7,935 nt of DNA from Nitrososphaerota archaeon (GTDB lineage: Archaea > Thermoproteota > Nitrososphaeria > Nitrososphaerales > UBA183). How positions within the stretch are numbered: position 1 is the stretch's first letter; the number at the start of each line of letters is the position of its first letter. Both the position numbers and the translations under genes were made by a program. Below the pieces are notes generated by a model, which saw nothing but the letters and a program-made list of their open reading frames with translations, made no database searches and was not told the origin of the DNA. Location: contig JAPCJM010000006.1 in the NCBI GenBank assembly GCA_027886945.1, positions 1 through 7,935 of the forward strand. Reading direction: 5' to 3'. Positions 1 through 6,346 of this stretch are shown here, piece after piece.

Positions 1-14
1 CAGCCCGCGGACGA

Positions 15-746
15 GTGCTCGACTCCATATCACACGAAGCATCCAGCCCCGTGATTTTTGTCCATGGCGCCGGAGGGAACAGCCTGCTCTGGAAGAGGAT
101 GCTGAGCTATCTGTCGGGAGGCTCTTTGGCTCTCGCGATAGACCTCCCAGGACATCCGGCAGGGGAGATAACTTGCAAAACGGTAGATGAATACGCCGAG
201 GCAGTGTCCGAGTTCATCGCAGACCGCGAAATCGTAAGACCAGTTGTCTGCGGCCACTCGATGGGCGGCGCAATCGCATTGGCCTTGGCCCTTGCGCACC
301 CAGGCAAGCTCGGCGGCCTGATTCTTGCCAGCACAGGGGCAAAGCTTGGGGTCGACCCTTTGATTCTGGACGGCCTCCGAGGCCAGCCTCTCAGGGCCGT
401 GGAGCAGCTCATAACTCCACGGAGTTTCAATTCGCTGGACCTCAACCTGGGTAGGGAGGCCCGGGCTTCACTCTCGATCTCCAATATGGAAGTCTTCCTG
501 AACGACTATCTCGCGTGCCAGAACTTCGATGCGAGGGCTGACCTGCAACGGGTCGACACTAGGACACTGATTGTATGCGGAGACAAGGACAGGATGACGC
601 CTCCGAAATGGTCGCACTACCTGAATGCGAATATCCAGGGCTCGGAGCTATATTTCGTAAAGGACTCTGGGCACATGCTCCCTTTGGAGAAGCCCGAGGC
701 GCTGGCCCGCGTGGTCCAATCTTTCCTGGCCGGTCTCATTCCGTGA
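15..746 (+). CDS. Alpha/beta-fold hydrolase, start uncertain
   Basis: Serine hydrolase of the alpha/beta fold, probably cytosolic since no signal peptide or membrane segment is visible. With GTG at 15 as residue 1, the oxyanion-hole motif HGAGG is at 17-21, the nucleophile elbow GHSMGG at 80-85 (Ser82), the likely acid is Asp192 in GDKDRMTPP, and the catalytic His220 is in DSGHMLP. The triad is therefore complete. Residues 115-170 form the variable cap, so the substrate (ester, lactone, peptide or C-C bond) cannot be told. The reading frame stays open to the left edge, no Shine-Dalgarno sequence precedes the GTG, and only about 11 residues precede the first core strand. Family members usually have 20 or more, so the true start may lie outside the window. 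The 3' end overlaps the convergent GPN GTPase gene by 11 bp. Confidence 0.85.
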   Translation: MLDSISHEASSPVIFVHGAGGNSLLWKRMLSYLSGGSLALAIDLPGHPAGEITCKTVDEYAEAVSEFIADREIVRPVVCGHSMGGAIALALALAHPGKLGGLILASTGAKLGVDPLILDGLRGQPLRAVEQLITPRSFNSLDLNLGREARASLSISNMEVFLNDYLACQNFDARADLQRVDTRTLIVCGDKDRMTPPKWSHYLNANIQGSELYFVKDSGHMLPLEKPEALARVVQSFLAGLIP

Positions 747-1497
747 ACTCCTCGCCCCCTCTGGCAATCCTGGCCATCTCTCCGACAAGGGCGATCATCC
801 CGTCAAGGGTCGTCGAAGAAACTGGGTAGAGGTCTGTTCCAAAGGAGAGCCGCTTTATGCTCCTGAACAACTCGGAATACAAAGAGTACTGCTCTCCGTC
901 TTTGGTCCCCGCCAGCGCGTCCTCGAACACCTTCGTGTCCCTGCTCCATTCGGTTATCTTCTTGACTCCGTCCCTGGCGATGTCCCGCTTGGTAAGGACG
1001 GTGATCTTCGGTATGTTAAGCCTCAGCCCCACTGAGGCGGAAAGCAAGGCGAGGGAGAGGAAGTTCGCGGGCGTGCTTGCGAGGAGGGGGTCGATGAGGA
1101 ACAATAAGATTTTGGAGTCGGCTCTCATCTCGTTAACGATGAACCCCCCGCTTTCCCTGAACGCGAAGAGCTCCGTCTGACCAGGGGTGTCTACAATCAC
1201 GTTCTCAGCCCTGTGGGAATCAACCTCCTCCTGTAGGTCACCGATCTTCGTAGCCACAAGGTCCGCAGCAAGAATTAGAGCTCCGTTCGGGCCTAGACCG
1301 TAGTCTTCCATGACCTCCTGGAGCTGGATTTTTTCTCGGATGTCCACGTCAGGGTCATAGGGGAGATCCACCACGCCCGGGTCGAGGTTCACAGCGATGA
1401 CATTTTCGCCTCTGTTCACATACCAATTCTTCAGTGCTGCAGTTAGTAGCGATTTCCCCGCGCCTGCTGTGCCTGTGACGAATACTAAGTTAGTCAA
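736..1497 (-). CDS. GPN-loop GTPase (archaeal Gpn1/Npa3-like)
   Basis: P-loop GTPase of 253 residues, the usual size for archaeal GPN proteins. Visible motifs: Walker A GTAGAGKS at 9-16, the diagnostic GPN tripeptide at 69-71 inside LGPNGA, G3 motif DTPGQTE at 103-109, G4 TKRD at 169-172 and G5-like PVSS at 225-228. In this family the GPN loop reaches across a homodimer to help GTP hydrolysis. Eukaryotic relatives aid RNA polymerase II assembly and nuclear import; the archaeal role is not established. The start must be TTG, because no ATG or GTG precedes the P-loop strand in this frame. An AAGGT Shine-Dalgarno-like sequence sits 5 nt upstream. It follows the cinA-like gene by 11 bp and is probably co-transcribed with it. 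Its end overlaps the convergent hydrolase gene by 11 bp. Confidence 0.93.
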   Translation of the reverse strand: MTNLVFVTGTAGAGKSLLTAALKNWYVNRGENVIAVNLDPGVVDLPYDPDVDIREKIQLQEVMEDYGLGPNGALILAADLVATKIGDLQEEVDSHRAENVIVDTPGQTELFAFRESGGFIVNEMRADSKILLFLIDPLLASTPANFLSLALLSASVGLRLNIPKITVLTKRDIARDGVKKITEWSRDTKVFEDALAGTKDGEQYSLYSELFRSIKRLSFGTDLYPVSSTTLDGMIALVGEMARIARGGEEFTE

Positions 1498-1502
1498 ATA
1501 TG

Positions 1503-1507
1503 ACCTT
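1503..1507 (-). promoter_or_regulatory. Ribosome binding site of the GPN GTPase gene
   Basis: On the minus strand this reads AAGGT, followed by CATAT and the TTG start at 1497. It supports the TTG as the true start and fits an internal gene in an operon, since leaderless initiation is unavailable there. Confidence 0.5.
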
Positions 1508-1508
1508 G

Positions 1509-2324
1509 CTATTCTCCTGCACCCACGGTCGACCGTACTGTTCCTCCGATCTTTCTAACGGCGGACTCCATATCTTTGGCGATGCGCACAGCGGTCCGGT
1601 CCGTCGACTTGGAGTCCTCTCCCACGACCGCTATGTCCAACTCGATTCGCGATACTCCCTCCCTTATCCCCCTCGGGTGGGACTTGATGTACGCCCCCGG
1701 GTGTCGGCGAAGTTCCTCCCCGATGATTGGCGCTAACGTAGACTCGAACACGCCCTCGAGTTTGAGGGTCAGGTACTTTCTATGGAGCTTTCCCAACTTC
1801 TTCTTGATCTCAGGCTCGACTGACCTTCGGAAGATGTCTCGCATCTCCACCGGAACACCTGGGAGGCAATAGACTGCCGTGCGTCTAACCATCAGTCTTA
1901 CTCCAGGGGCGGTCCCGGCCACGTTGAGGAGAGGTTCCGCTCCCACCGGGAGCCGAGCCATCTTTTTCCTCGCAGGCGTTAGCTCGACTGCTCCTAGCCC
2001 TCTCTTTGCATAATGGTCTCTGATCAGCCTGAGCGCGGCTCCGCTTTGCCTCAACCCGACTCCCAATCCCGCAGCAACCCCTTCGAGGGTCATGTCGTCC
2101 GGAGTAGGTCCGAGTCCCCCAACGACAACCAAGAACTCAGGGGACCTCCCGAGAGCGGCCTTCAGGGCTGAGGAAATTTCGCTTAGGTCGTCGTCAAGCG
2201 TGGTGACCATCTTGAGCATCGAGCCCATCCTGGCCATTCTCTTCCCCAACCAATGGGCGTTAGTGTTCAGGGTCCTGCCGATGAGGAGCTCCTTCCCCAC
2301 CGCCAACATCTCGACCCTCACCAT
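1509..2324 (-). CDS. CinA N-terminal (COG1058) domain protein, MoaB/Mog-like fold
   Basis: A 271-residue protein made of the MoCF/MoaB-Mog-like domain found at the N-terminus of bacterial CinA, plus a C-terminal extension. It lacks CinA's C-terminal NMN deamidase domain. Databases often call such archaeal proteins 'nicotinamide mononucleotide deamidase-related', which overstates what is visible. Seen: GKELLIGRTLNTN at 10-22, GGLGPTPDDMT at 69-79, VAGTAPG at 135-141 and LPGVPVEM at 154-161. Characterised COG1058 domains hydrolyse ADP-ribose-type pyrophosphates, so a pyrophosphatase role on a nucleotide metabolite is an inference. The start ATG at 2324 is chosen because the protein then begins MVRVEMLAVG at the first core strand and lies about 26 nt from a TATA-like box. 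A further in-frame start at 2366 would overrun that promoter. First gene of a pair with the GPN GTPase. Confidence 0.9.
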   Translation of the reverse strand: MVRVEMLAVGKELLIGRTLNTNAHWLGKRMARMGSMLKMVTTLDDDLSEISSALKAALGRSPEFLVVVGGLGPTPDDMTLEGVAAGLGVGLRQSGAALRLIRDHYAKRGLGAVELTPARKKMARLPVGAEPLLNVAGTAPGVRLMVRRTAVYCLPGVPVEMRDIFRRSVEPEIKKKLGKLHRKYLTLKLEGVFESTLAPIIGEELRRHPGAYIKSHPRGIREGVSRIELDIAVVGEDSKSTDRTAVRIAKDMESAVRKIGGTVRSTVGAGE

Positions 2325-2347
2325 GTCATGCCGCCCCCGAGGCACGC

Positions 2348-2353
2348 TTAAAA
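2348..2353. promoter_or_regulatory. Shared TATA-like box between cinA-like and Nudix genes
   Basis: TTAAAA on the plus strand (TTTTAA on the minus). Its centre is about 27 nt from the Nudix ATG (2378) and about 26 nt from the cinA-like ATG (2324), the usual archaeal TATA-to-transcription-start distance. Both mRNAs would therefore be leaderless or nearly so. No other AT-rich element occurs in the 53-bp spacer. Prediction from position and composition only. Confidence 0.55.
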
Positions 2354-2377
2354 CGAGTGCGAGCAATTTCGACCCGA

Positions 2378-2848
2378 ATGAAAGCCCGCAGAAGATATCC
2401 GACCAGACCGCTTGTCGGCGCCGGCGCCGTCGTTCACCGCGGCCCGAAGGTCCTCCTCGTCAGGCGCAGATATCCTCCGAACCAAGGCAAATGGACACTT
2501 CCGGGGGGTCTCGTGGAGCTAGGGGAGAAGGTCCAGGATGCAGCTGTCAGAGAGATTCTGGAGGAGACCGGGCTGACCGTGAAAATCGAAGCGTTGCTCG
2601 ACGTGCAGACCGACCTTCATACGGACGCGAAATCAAGGGTCGAATACCACTACATCCTAGTCGACTACCTTGCCAGTCCCACTGGCGGGAAGTTCGGACT
2701 GAACCAGGAGTCTTCGGCCGCGGGGTGGTTCAGCGCCCCTCAAACGAAGCGGTTGAAGACCACGGACGGCACCAGGGTTGTCCTCGATAACTACTTCAGG
2801 CATAGGCTCCGCTATGCGGCCGAACGGGGAGCGCGCCTCCAGAGTTGA
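2378..2848 (+). CDS. Nudix hydrolase
   Basis: Nudix-family pyrophosphohydrolase of 156 residues, cleaving a nucleoside diphosphate linked to another moiety with Mg2+. The Nudix box G-x5-E-x7-REUxEExGU is intact at residues 44-66: Gly44, Glu50, Arg58-Glu59, then ILEETGL. The catalytic metal-binding glutamates are Glu59, Glu62 and Glu63. Substrate is not determined; ADP-ribose, (deoxy)nucleoside triphosphates and NADH-like molecules are all possible. Preceding LPGG and the VGAGAVVH strand are typical. ATG at 2378 is preferred over a GTG at 2357: it gives the normal short N-terminus and lies about 27 nt from a TATA-like box, so the message is probably leaderless. The gene is divergent from the cinA-like gene and ends 4 bp from the convergent zinc-ribbon gene. 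Confidence 0.92.
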   Translation: MKARRRYPTRPLVGAGAVVHRGPKVLLVRRRYPPNQGKWTLPGGLVELGEKVQDAAVREILEETGLTVKIEALLDVQTDLHTDAKSRVEYHYILVDYLASPTGGKFGLNQESSAAGWFSAPQTKRLKTTDGTRVVLDNYFRHRLRYAAERGARLQS

Positions 2849-2852
2849 CTAG

Positions 2853-3071
2853 CTACTTCTCTTTATTTCCGCTAAGCCACCATTCAAGATAGTCGGCTTG
2901 TTGTCGAGAGCGCTTGCGTCTTTCATCCTCTTCAGGAGTCTTGGCCTTGAATCTCGCATCTGAAAGCTGGTCTCTGGTAAGGAATGCTCCACAATTCTTG
3001 CACCCGTATCGCTTTGTTGGCGCGTCGTACAACATTATTCCAACGTGGCACTCGGGGCAGATCTGGTCCAA
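2853..3071 (-). CDS. Small zinc-ribbon protein of unknown function
   Basis: A 72-residue protein with two CxxC pairs, CPEC at 5-8 and CKNC at 24-27, spaced as a zinc ribbon. A charged, Lys/Arg/Glu-rich helix (about 35-60) follows, then an aromatic C-terminus LEWWLSGNKEK. No catalytic motif is visible; zinc ribbons of this size commonly bind nucleic acid or act as subunits, but I do not recognise the family. The start is TTG: upstream in this frame there is no ATG, GTG or other TTG before a stop at 3105-3107, and the first cysteine lies only four residues in. A purine-rich GGGGAA lies about 10 nt upstream and may act as ribosome binding site; a weak TTAA at 3105-3108 could be its TATA element. 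The gene is convergent with Nudix and divergent from prs. Confidence 0.75.
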   Translation of the reverse strand: MDQICPECHVGIMLYDAPTKRYGCKNCGAFLTRDQLSDARFKAKTPEEDERRKRSRQQADYLEWWLSGNKEK

Positions 3072-3152
3072 CCGATTTCGTTCCCCTTCCCCCTCCTCGT
3101 CTCCTTAACGCTTTCCCTCGGAAGAAGCGAATCAGAATTTCCCCGCAACTTG

Positions 3153-3160
3153 TTAAATAG
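3153..3160 (+). promoter_or_regulatory. TATA box of the prs operon
   Basis: TTAAATAG, the most AT-rich stretch in the 120-bp spacer between the zinc-ribbon gene and prs. The expected transcription start about 26 nt downstream is near 3183, about 10 nt before the prs GTG at 3192. There is no clear Shine-Dalgarno sequence in that short leader. Confidence 0.55.
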
Positions 3161-3191
3161 CGACCGTGGGCGAGGCGGAAACGAGCGACAA

Positions 3192-4082
3192 GTGGCCGAA
3201 AAGCTGGTCCTCGCGGGCCCTGCTTCGGAGGAGCTGGGGCGGTCCTTGGCCGAAAAGCTCGGATTTCGCCTTCTTGACGCCGAGTTCAAGGTCTTCCCAG
3301 ATGGGGAATCAAAGTTCACGACCAGCGACAAGGTCGCCGGCAAGAGTGTCTTTGTTGTCCAGTCGACATATCCGCCTGTGGACCAGCACATCTTCCAGCT
3401 TCTGTTGGCCTCTCATCAACTGAGCGAGCAGGGTGCAAAGGTGACCGCGGTCGTCCCCTACCTCGCCTATGCTAGGCAAGACAAAGAGTTCCTCCCTGGA
3501 GAGGGGGTCACGCTTGGCTTCCTGGCTCATCTCATGCGTCACGCCGGGGTGCGTAGACTAGTCACGGTCGACATACACTCGGCTGAAGGCCTAGCTCTCT
3601 TCTCTTTCCCAGTCTACAGCGTTTCTGCCATACCCAATATGGTAGAATACGCCAAAGAGAATCTGGACCTGAAAGACCCAGTGGTTATTTCTCCCGACTT
3701 CGGCGGGTCGAAGAGGACGGAGGCGTTCGCGCAGCTCTACGGAGCCAAGTTCTTGCAGCTCAAGAAAACCAGGGACAAGACAAGCGGGGACGTGAGCATG
3801 GGGGATGCCAAGCTCGACGTCGAAGGAAAGGAGGTCGTGATATTAGACGACATTATCAGCACTGGGGGGACTGTCAAGGCGGCCTCGGAAGCTGTACTCA
3901 AGCAGGGGGCCAAGAAGACTCTGGCTATCTGTGTCCATGGGCTGTTCGTCGGGGACGCTCTGCAGAAGATGGAGAAGGCCTCAGTGAATTCGATTGTATC
4001 AACGAACACCGTCCCCGGCAAATTCAGCAAGGTCGACGTTTCCGAGGCCCTTGCGTCCCATCTCAGAACTCTTGAAGAATAA
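3192..4082 (+). CDS. prs: Ribose-phosphate pyrophosphokinase (PRPP synthetase)
   Basis: Makes 5-phosphoribosyl-1-pyrophosphate from ribose 5-phosphate and ATP, the precursor for purines, pyrimidines, NAD and His/Trp. The 296-residue protein has two phosphoribosyltransferase-like domains. Visible: FPDGE at 35-39, the flexible ATP-site loop RQDKEFLPGE at 95-104, VDIHS at 126-130, ISPDFGGSKR (about 166-175) and KTRD at 192-195 (catalytic Lys/Arg region). The PRPP-binding loop VVILDDIISTGGT is at 215-227, with Asp219-Asp220. All key residues are present and the length fits archaeal enzymes. The start GTG is chosen because the protein then opens with the first strand EKLVLAGPAS and lies just downstream of a TATA box; the upstream in-frame extension is low-complexity and overlaps that promoter. 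First gene of the operon with the tRNA methyltransferase and RNase Z. Confidence 0.95.
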   Translation: MAEKLVLAGPASEELGRSLAEKLGFRLLDAEFKVFPDGESKFTTSDKVAGKSVFVVQSTYPPVDQHIFQLLLASHQLSEQGAKVTAVVPYLAYARQDKEFLPGEGVTLGFLAHLMRHAGVRRLVTVDIHSAEGLALFSFPVYSVSAIPNMVEYAKENLDLKDPVVISPDFGGSKRTEAFAQLYGAKFLQLKKTRDKTSGDVSMGDAKLDVEGKEVVILDDIISTGGTVKAASEAVLKQGAKKTLAICVHGLFVGDALQKMEKASVNSIVSTNTVPGKFSKVDVSEALASHLRTLEE

Positions 4083-5028
4083 GGCATTCGTTCTACTCTC
4101 GGGCGAAGGGACCAGCGTGCCGATGGCGGAAGCGAAGGCTCTCTTCCTTGCCTACGACGTCAGCTCGGATTTTGAGGCCCCGGAGCCGAAGGTACTGATA
4201 GCCGACTCGACCGCCGACCCTTTCCTCATTGGTTCGCGTATCGCCTTCGCGAGGCGCGTAGGTCCAATGTTCGTGGACGCAGCGGAAGCACGCGACATCC
4301 TGCGCGGCCTTCGCATTCGATTCAGATGTTTCGACCTGGTCGATGGCATGGCCCCTCCCGACCCCGAGGACTACCTGCGAGGCATCGACGCCGTCGTAGA
4401 CCTTCAAAGCCCGGAGCGGGAGCTGACGCTCGTCCGCGGGGAAAGGGAATACTTGTCCGTCTCAGCTCCATTGGCCATGAAACAAGGATGGTCCCAACGA
4501 CGCCCGCGCAGCCGCCCGTTCTTCCACCCGTCTGCGATCTTCCCCAAACTCTCCCGTGCCCTGGTAAATCTGAGCAGGTGCAAGGAGGATGAGTCTTTTC
4601 TCGACCCATTCGCGGGGACCGGGAGTCTAGCTATAGAAGCATCAATCATAGGGGCCCGGGTACTGGCCTTGGACCTCTCCGAGAAGATGACGAGAGGTTC
4701 CCTCGCCAACATGAAACACTTTGGTCAAGACTGGCTGGGAGTCATGCGGGTGGATTCAGCGATATCGCCCGTCACGCAGGTGGACGCCATCGCCACTGAC
4801 ATCCCTTATGGAAGGGCATCAAGCACTCGCGGTCGCGGCACTCAAGAGATCATAGACTTGGCCCTCACCTCACTTTCGAACGCCCTGAAGAAAGGCTCGA
4901 TGCTGGTCCTCATGCATCCCCAGACAAACGATGTCAACAGCACCTCGGAGCTGGAGGTCGAGGAAGAACACAATCTTCACGTTCATAAGCGACTGACAAG
5001 AACAATCACAATCCTGAGGAGGAGATAG
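4072..5028 (+). CDS. trm-G10: tRNA (guanine-10-N2)-dimethyltransferase, archaeal Trm11-type
   Basis: SAM-dependent enzyme that methylates N2 of G10 in tRNA. Predicted 318 residues: an N-terminal ferredoxin-like plus THUMP region (about 1-135) binding tRNA, then a Rossmann-fold methyltransferase. Seen: family signature FFHPSAIFPKLSRALVNLS (about 150-168), SAM motif DPFAGTGS at 178-185, the acidic end of strand 2 LALDLSE, and catalytic motif IV TDIPYG at 242-247. The motif is (D/N)-x-PY-G, normal for Trm11 enzymes. The chosen start TTG overlaps the end of prs by 11 bp and yields KNKAFVLLSGEG, the expected first strand. The next possible starts (GTG 4117, ATG 4123) would delete it. No Shine-Dalgarno sequence is visible, so translation is probably coupled to prs. 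Its TAG stop overlaps the apparent start of RNase Z. Confidence 0.9.
   Translation: MKNKAFVLLSGEGTSVPMAEAKALFLAYDVSSDFEAPEPKVLIADSTADPFLIGSRIAFARRVGPMFVDAAEARDILRGLRIRFRCFDLVDGMAPPDPEDYLRGIDAVVDLQSPERELTLVRGEREYLSVSAPLAMKQGWSQRRPRSRPFFHPSAIFPKLSRALVNLSRCKEDESFLDPFAGTGSLAIEASIIGARVLALDLSEKMTRGSLANMKHFGQDWLGVMRVDSAISPVTQVDAIATDIPYGRASSTRGRGTQEIIDLALTSLSNALKKGSMLVLMHPQTNDVNSTSELEVEEEHNLHVHKRLTRTITILRRR
5016..5024 (+). promoter_or_regulatory. Shine-Dalgarno-like GAGGAGGAG before RNase Z
   Basis: A purine run complementary to the 3' end of 16S rRNA, lying inside the last codons of the tRNA methyltransferase gene and ending directly before ATA 5025. Its upstream GAGG is 5 nt from the ATA. It supports translation initiating here even though no canonical start codon is present. 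Confidence 0.4.
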
Positions 5029-5951
5029 GGTCGGCCAAGCTTTCAGTCACATTCCTTGGGACGAGTTCCGCCGCCCCAACCAAGGACAGGGGTCTCCCAG
5101 CTATAGCTCTCAAGCGGGAGGGGGAGGTAATTCTGATGGACTGTGGTGAAGGGGTCCAGCGCCAGGTCTTGGAGCTCGGGATAGGGCTTGGAAAGGACAT
5201 GACCATCCTTGTCACCCACCTGCACGGAGACCATGTGACGGGACTTCTTGGACTTCTCCAGACAATGAGCATGGCCCAAAGGCGGAAACCCCTTGACATT
5301 GTCGGGCCACCAAGGCTCCTCAAATGGCTCAAGGTCACATCAGACCTGCTGCACATCGGGCTTACATTCCCAATCAGGTTCACGCAAGCGAAGCCCGGGG
5401 CACTGTTGCGCACCGAAGGTTTCAGGGTCCGGGCCGCGAGAGCCCTTCATTCCGTCGAGGCCTACGCCTACGTCGTCGAAGAGCGAGCAAGACCGGGCGT
5501 ATTCTATCCCGAAAAAGCGAAGAAACTCGGAATCCCCGAGGGAAAACTGTGGTCCAAGCTCCAGAGGGGCCGGCCTGTCAAAGTTGATGGTAAGACCATC
5601 GAGCCTACTCTTGTAACCGGCCCAACAAGGATGGGGAGGAAAATCGGTTACTCAGGCGACACCCGCCCGTCCCCAAGACTCGCACGTTTTTTCTCCGGGT
5701 GCGATCTCCTGATATTCGATTCGACCTTCAGTACCAAGGACAAGGACAAGGCTTTGGAGAGGATGCACAGCACATGCGTTGAAGCTGCCCAGATGGCGAG
5801 CAAGGCCCGAGCCAAGAGGCTGGTCCTAACTCATTTCAGTGCTCGCTACACGAGCCCATCGGTCCTGGTGAGGGAGGCGCGCAAATTTTTCCCGAACACC
5901 TTGGCCGCGGCTGACGGGATGACCCTCGACGTCGATTATCCTTCTGAATAG
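5025..5951 (+). CDS. rnz: Ribonuclease Z (tRNA 3' endonuclease), non-canonical start
   Basis: Metallo-beta-lactamase-fold endonuclease that removes the 3' trailer of pre-tRNA as a Zn-dependent dimer. Counting from 5025, about 308 residues, the normal short-form length. Seen: N-terminal strand KLSVTFLGTSSAAPT (5-19), DCGEGVQRQ (39-47), metal motif THLHGDH (64-70), His142, Asp212 in GYSGDTRP, FDSTFST region, and THFSARY (269-275, His270). The arm that clasps the tRNA elbow is represented by the LGIPEGKLWSKLQRG region. The first in-frame ATG is 5136, but that start would remove the conserved FLGTS strand, which is clearly encoded upstream in the same frame. Between a TAA at 4986 and 5136 there is no ATG, GTG or TTG. 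ATA 5025 is the best candidate, overlapping the upstream TAG. The end overlaps convergent UPF0201 by 16 bp. Confidence 0.88.
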   Translation: MGSAKLSVTFLGTSSAAPTKDRGLPAIALKREGEVILMDCGEGVQRQVLELGIGLGKDMTILVTHLHGDHVTGLLGLLQTMSMAQRRKPLDIVGPPRLLKWLKVTSDLLHIGLTFPIRFTQAKPGALLRTEGFRVRAARALHSVEAYAYVVEERARPGVFYPEKAKKLGIPEGKLWSKLQRGRPVKVDGKTIEPTLVTGPTRMGRKIGYSGDTRPSPRLARFFSGCDLLIFDSTFSTKDKDKALERMHSTCVEAAQMASKARAKRLVLTHFSARYTSPSVLVREARKFFPNTLAAADGMTLDVDYPSE

Positions 5952-6346
5952 GAAGTCAGCCAGTCTATGACGTCGTCGAGCCTTTCCGATTCGATCGTCA
6001 AGTAGATCGGGCCCAGCGGGGATTCCTCGGGACTCCCACAGACTACCAAGACCCCCGTCGTGGCAGCCTGTCTGTTGAGCATCAGCGAGGTCGAGTTCTT
6101 TTCTCGATTGAGCAGAAGCCGCCTTCTTGCCGCCGACCTTACGTGCCTGTCCCTCAACTGGTCTCTTAGGCGATGTAGTACCTTCGCGTCATCGGTCACC
6201 GTCCTAACTGCGCTAGACCTCAATGATACATCTCCGGTTGACTGCCCGAGTATCTTCTCAAGGGCGCCAACTACCTTGTCCGGGTCCTCCGAAGGGGAGA
6301 TTTTCGCTTTCAGGATGGTCTTCGCCCTGAAATTAGTTTGAGACAT
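5936..6346 (-). CDS. UPF0201 / COG1325 RNA-binding protein
   Basis: A 136-residue protein resembling COG1325 (UPF0201, PF01877 RNA_binding), an archaeal family annotated as RNA-binding with a dsRBD-like fold and sometimes described as exosome-associated. Seen: an N-terminal strand FRAKTILKAKISPSEDP typical of the family (about 6-22), a basic middle RLRDQLRDRHVRSAARRRLL (about 60-80) and a C-terminal strand with GPIYLTIES (about 112-120). No catalytic motif is visible, and an exosome role is inference from the family name. ATG at 6346 overlaps the end of the UPF0200 gene by 14 bp, with GGAAAA just upstream as a weak ribosome binding site, so translation is probably coupled. It overlaps the convergent RNase Z gene by 16 bp. 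Confidence 0.82.
   Translation of the reverse strand: MSQTNFRAKTILKAKISPSEDPDKVVGALEKILGQSTGDVSLRSSAVRTVTDDAKVLHRLRDQLRDRHVRSAARRRLLLNREKNSTSLMLNRQAATTGVLVVCGSPEESPLGPIYLTIESERLDDVIDWLTSYSEG

Noticed and set aside
107..484. Minus-strand open frames opposite the hydrolase, and similar long antisense frames opposite prs, Trm-G10 and RNase Z
   Set aside because: All lie entirely within genes with intact family motifs and show no motif, start context or spacing of their own.
2325..2366. Earlier in-frame start for the cinA-like gene at 2366
   Set aside because: It would overlap the divergent promoter and add 14 residues (MLALVLSVPRGRHD) not expected before the conserved first strand; ATG 2324 fits the family and TATA spacing.
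2357..2377. GTG start for the Nudix gene at 2357
   Set aside because: It lies only a few bases from the TATA box centre, upstream of the predicted transcription start, with no ribosome binding site; ATG 2378 fits better.
2092..2790. A 232-codon plus-strand open frame spanning cinA-like and Nudix genes
   Set aside because: It is antisense to one well-conserved gene and out of frame with another; its Arg/Ser/Pro-rich product is typical of GC-rich shadow frames.
3045..3191. In-frame upstream extension of PRPP synthetase (49 extra residues)
   Set aside because: It runs across the TATA box and the opposing zinc-ribbon gene, is low-complexity Ser/Leu/Pro/Arg-rich, and the family begins at the strand right after GTG 3192.
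3072..3191. Possible small RNA or riboswitch in the longest spacer
   Set aside because: Only a purine/pyrimidine-biased leader and a TATA box are visible; no convincing hairpin, tRNA or conserved aptamer pattern.
3994..4071. ATA/ATG-like upstream extension of Trm-G10 into prs
   Set aside because: It would overlap prs by almost 90 bp and adds a Pro/Ser-rich N-terminus; TTG 4072 places the expected first strand at the N-terminus.
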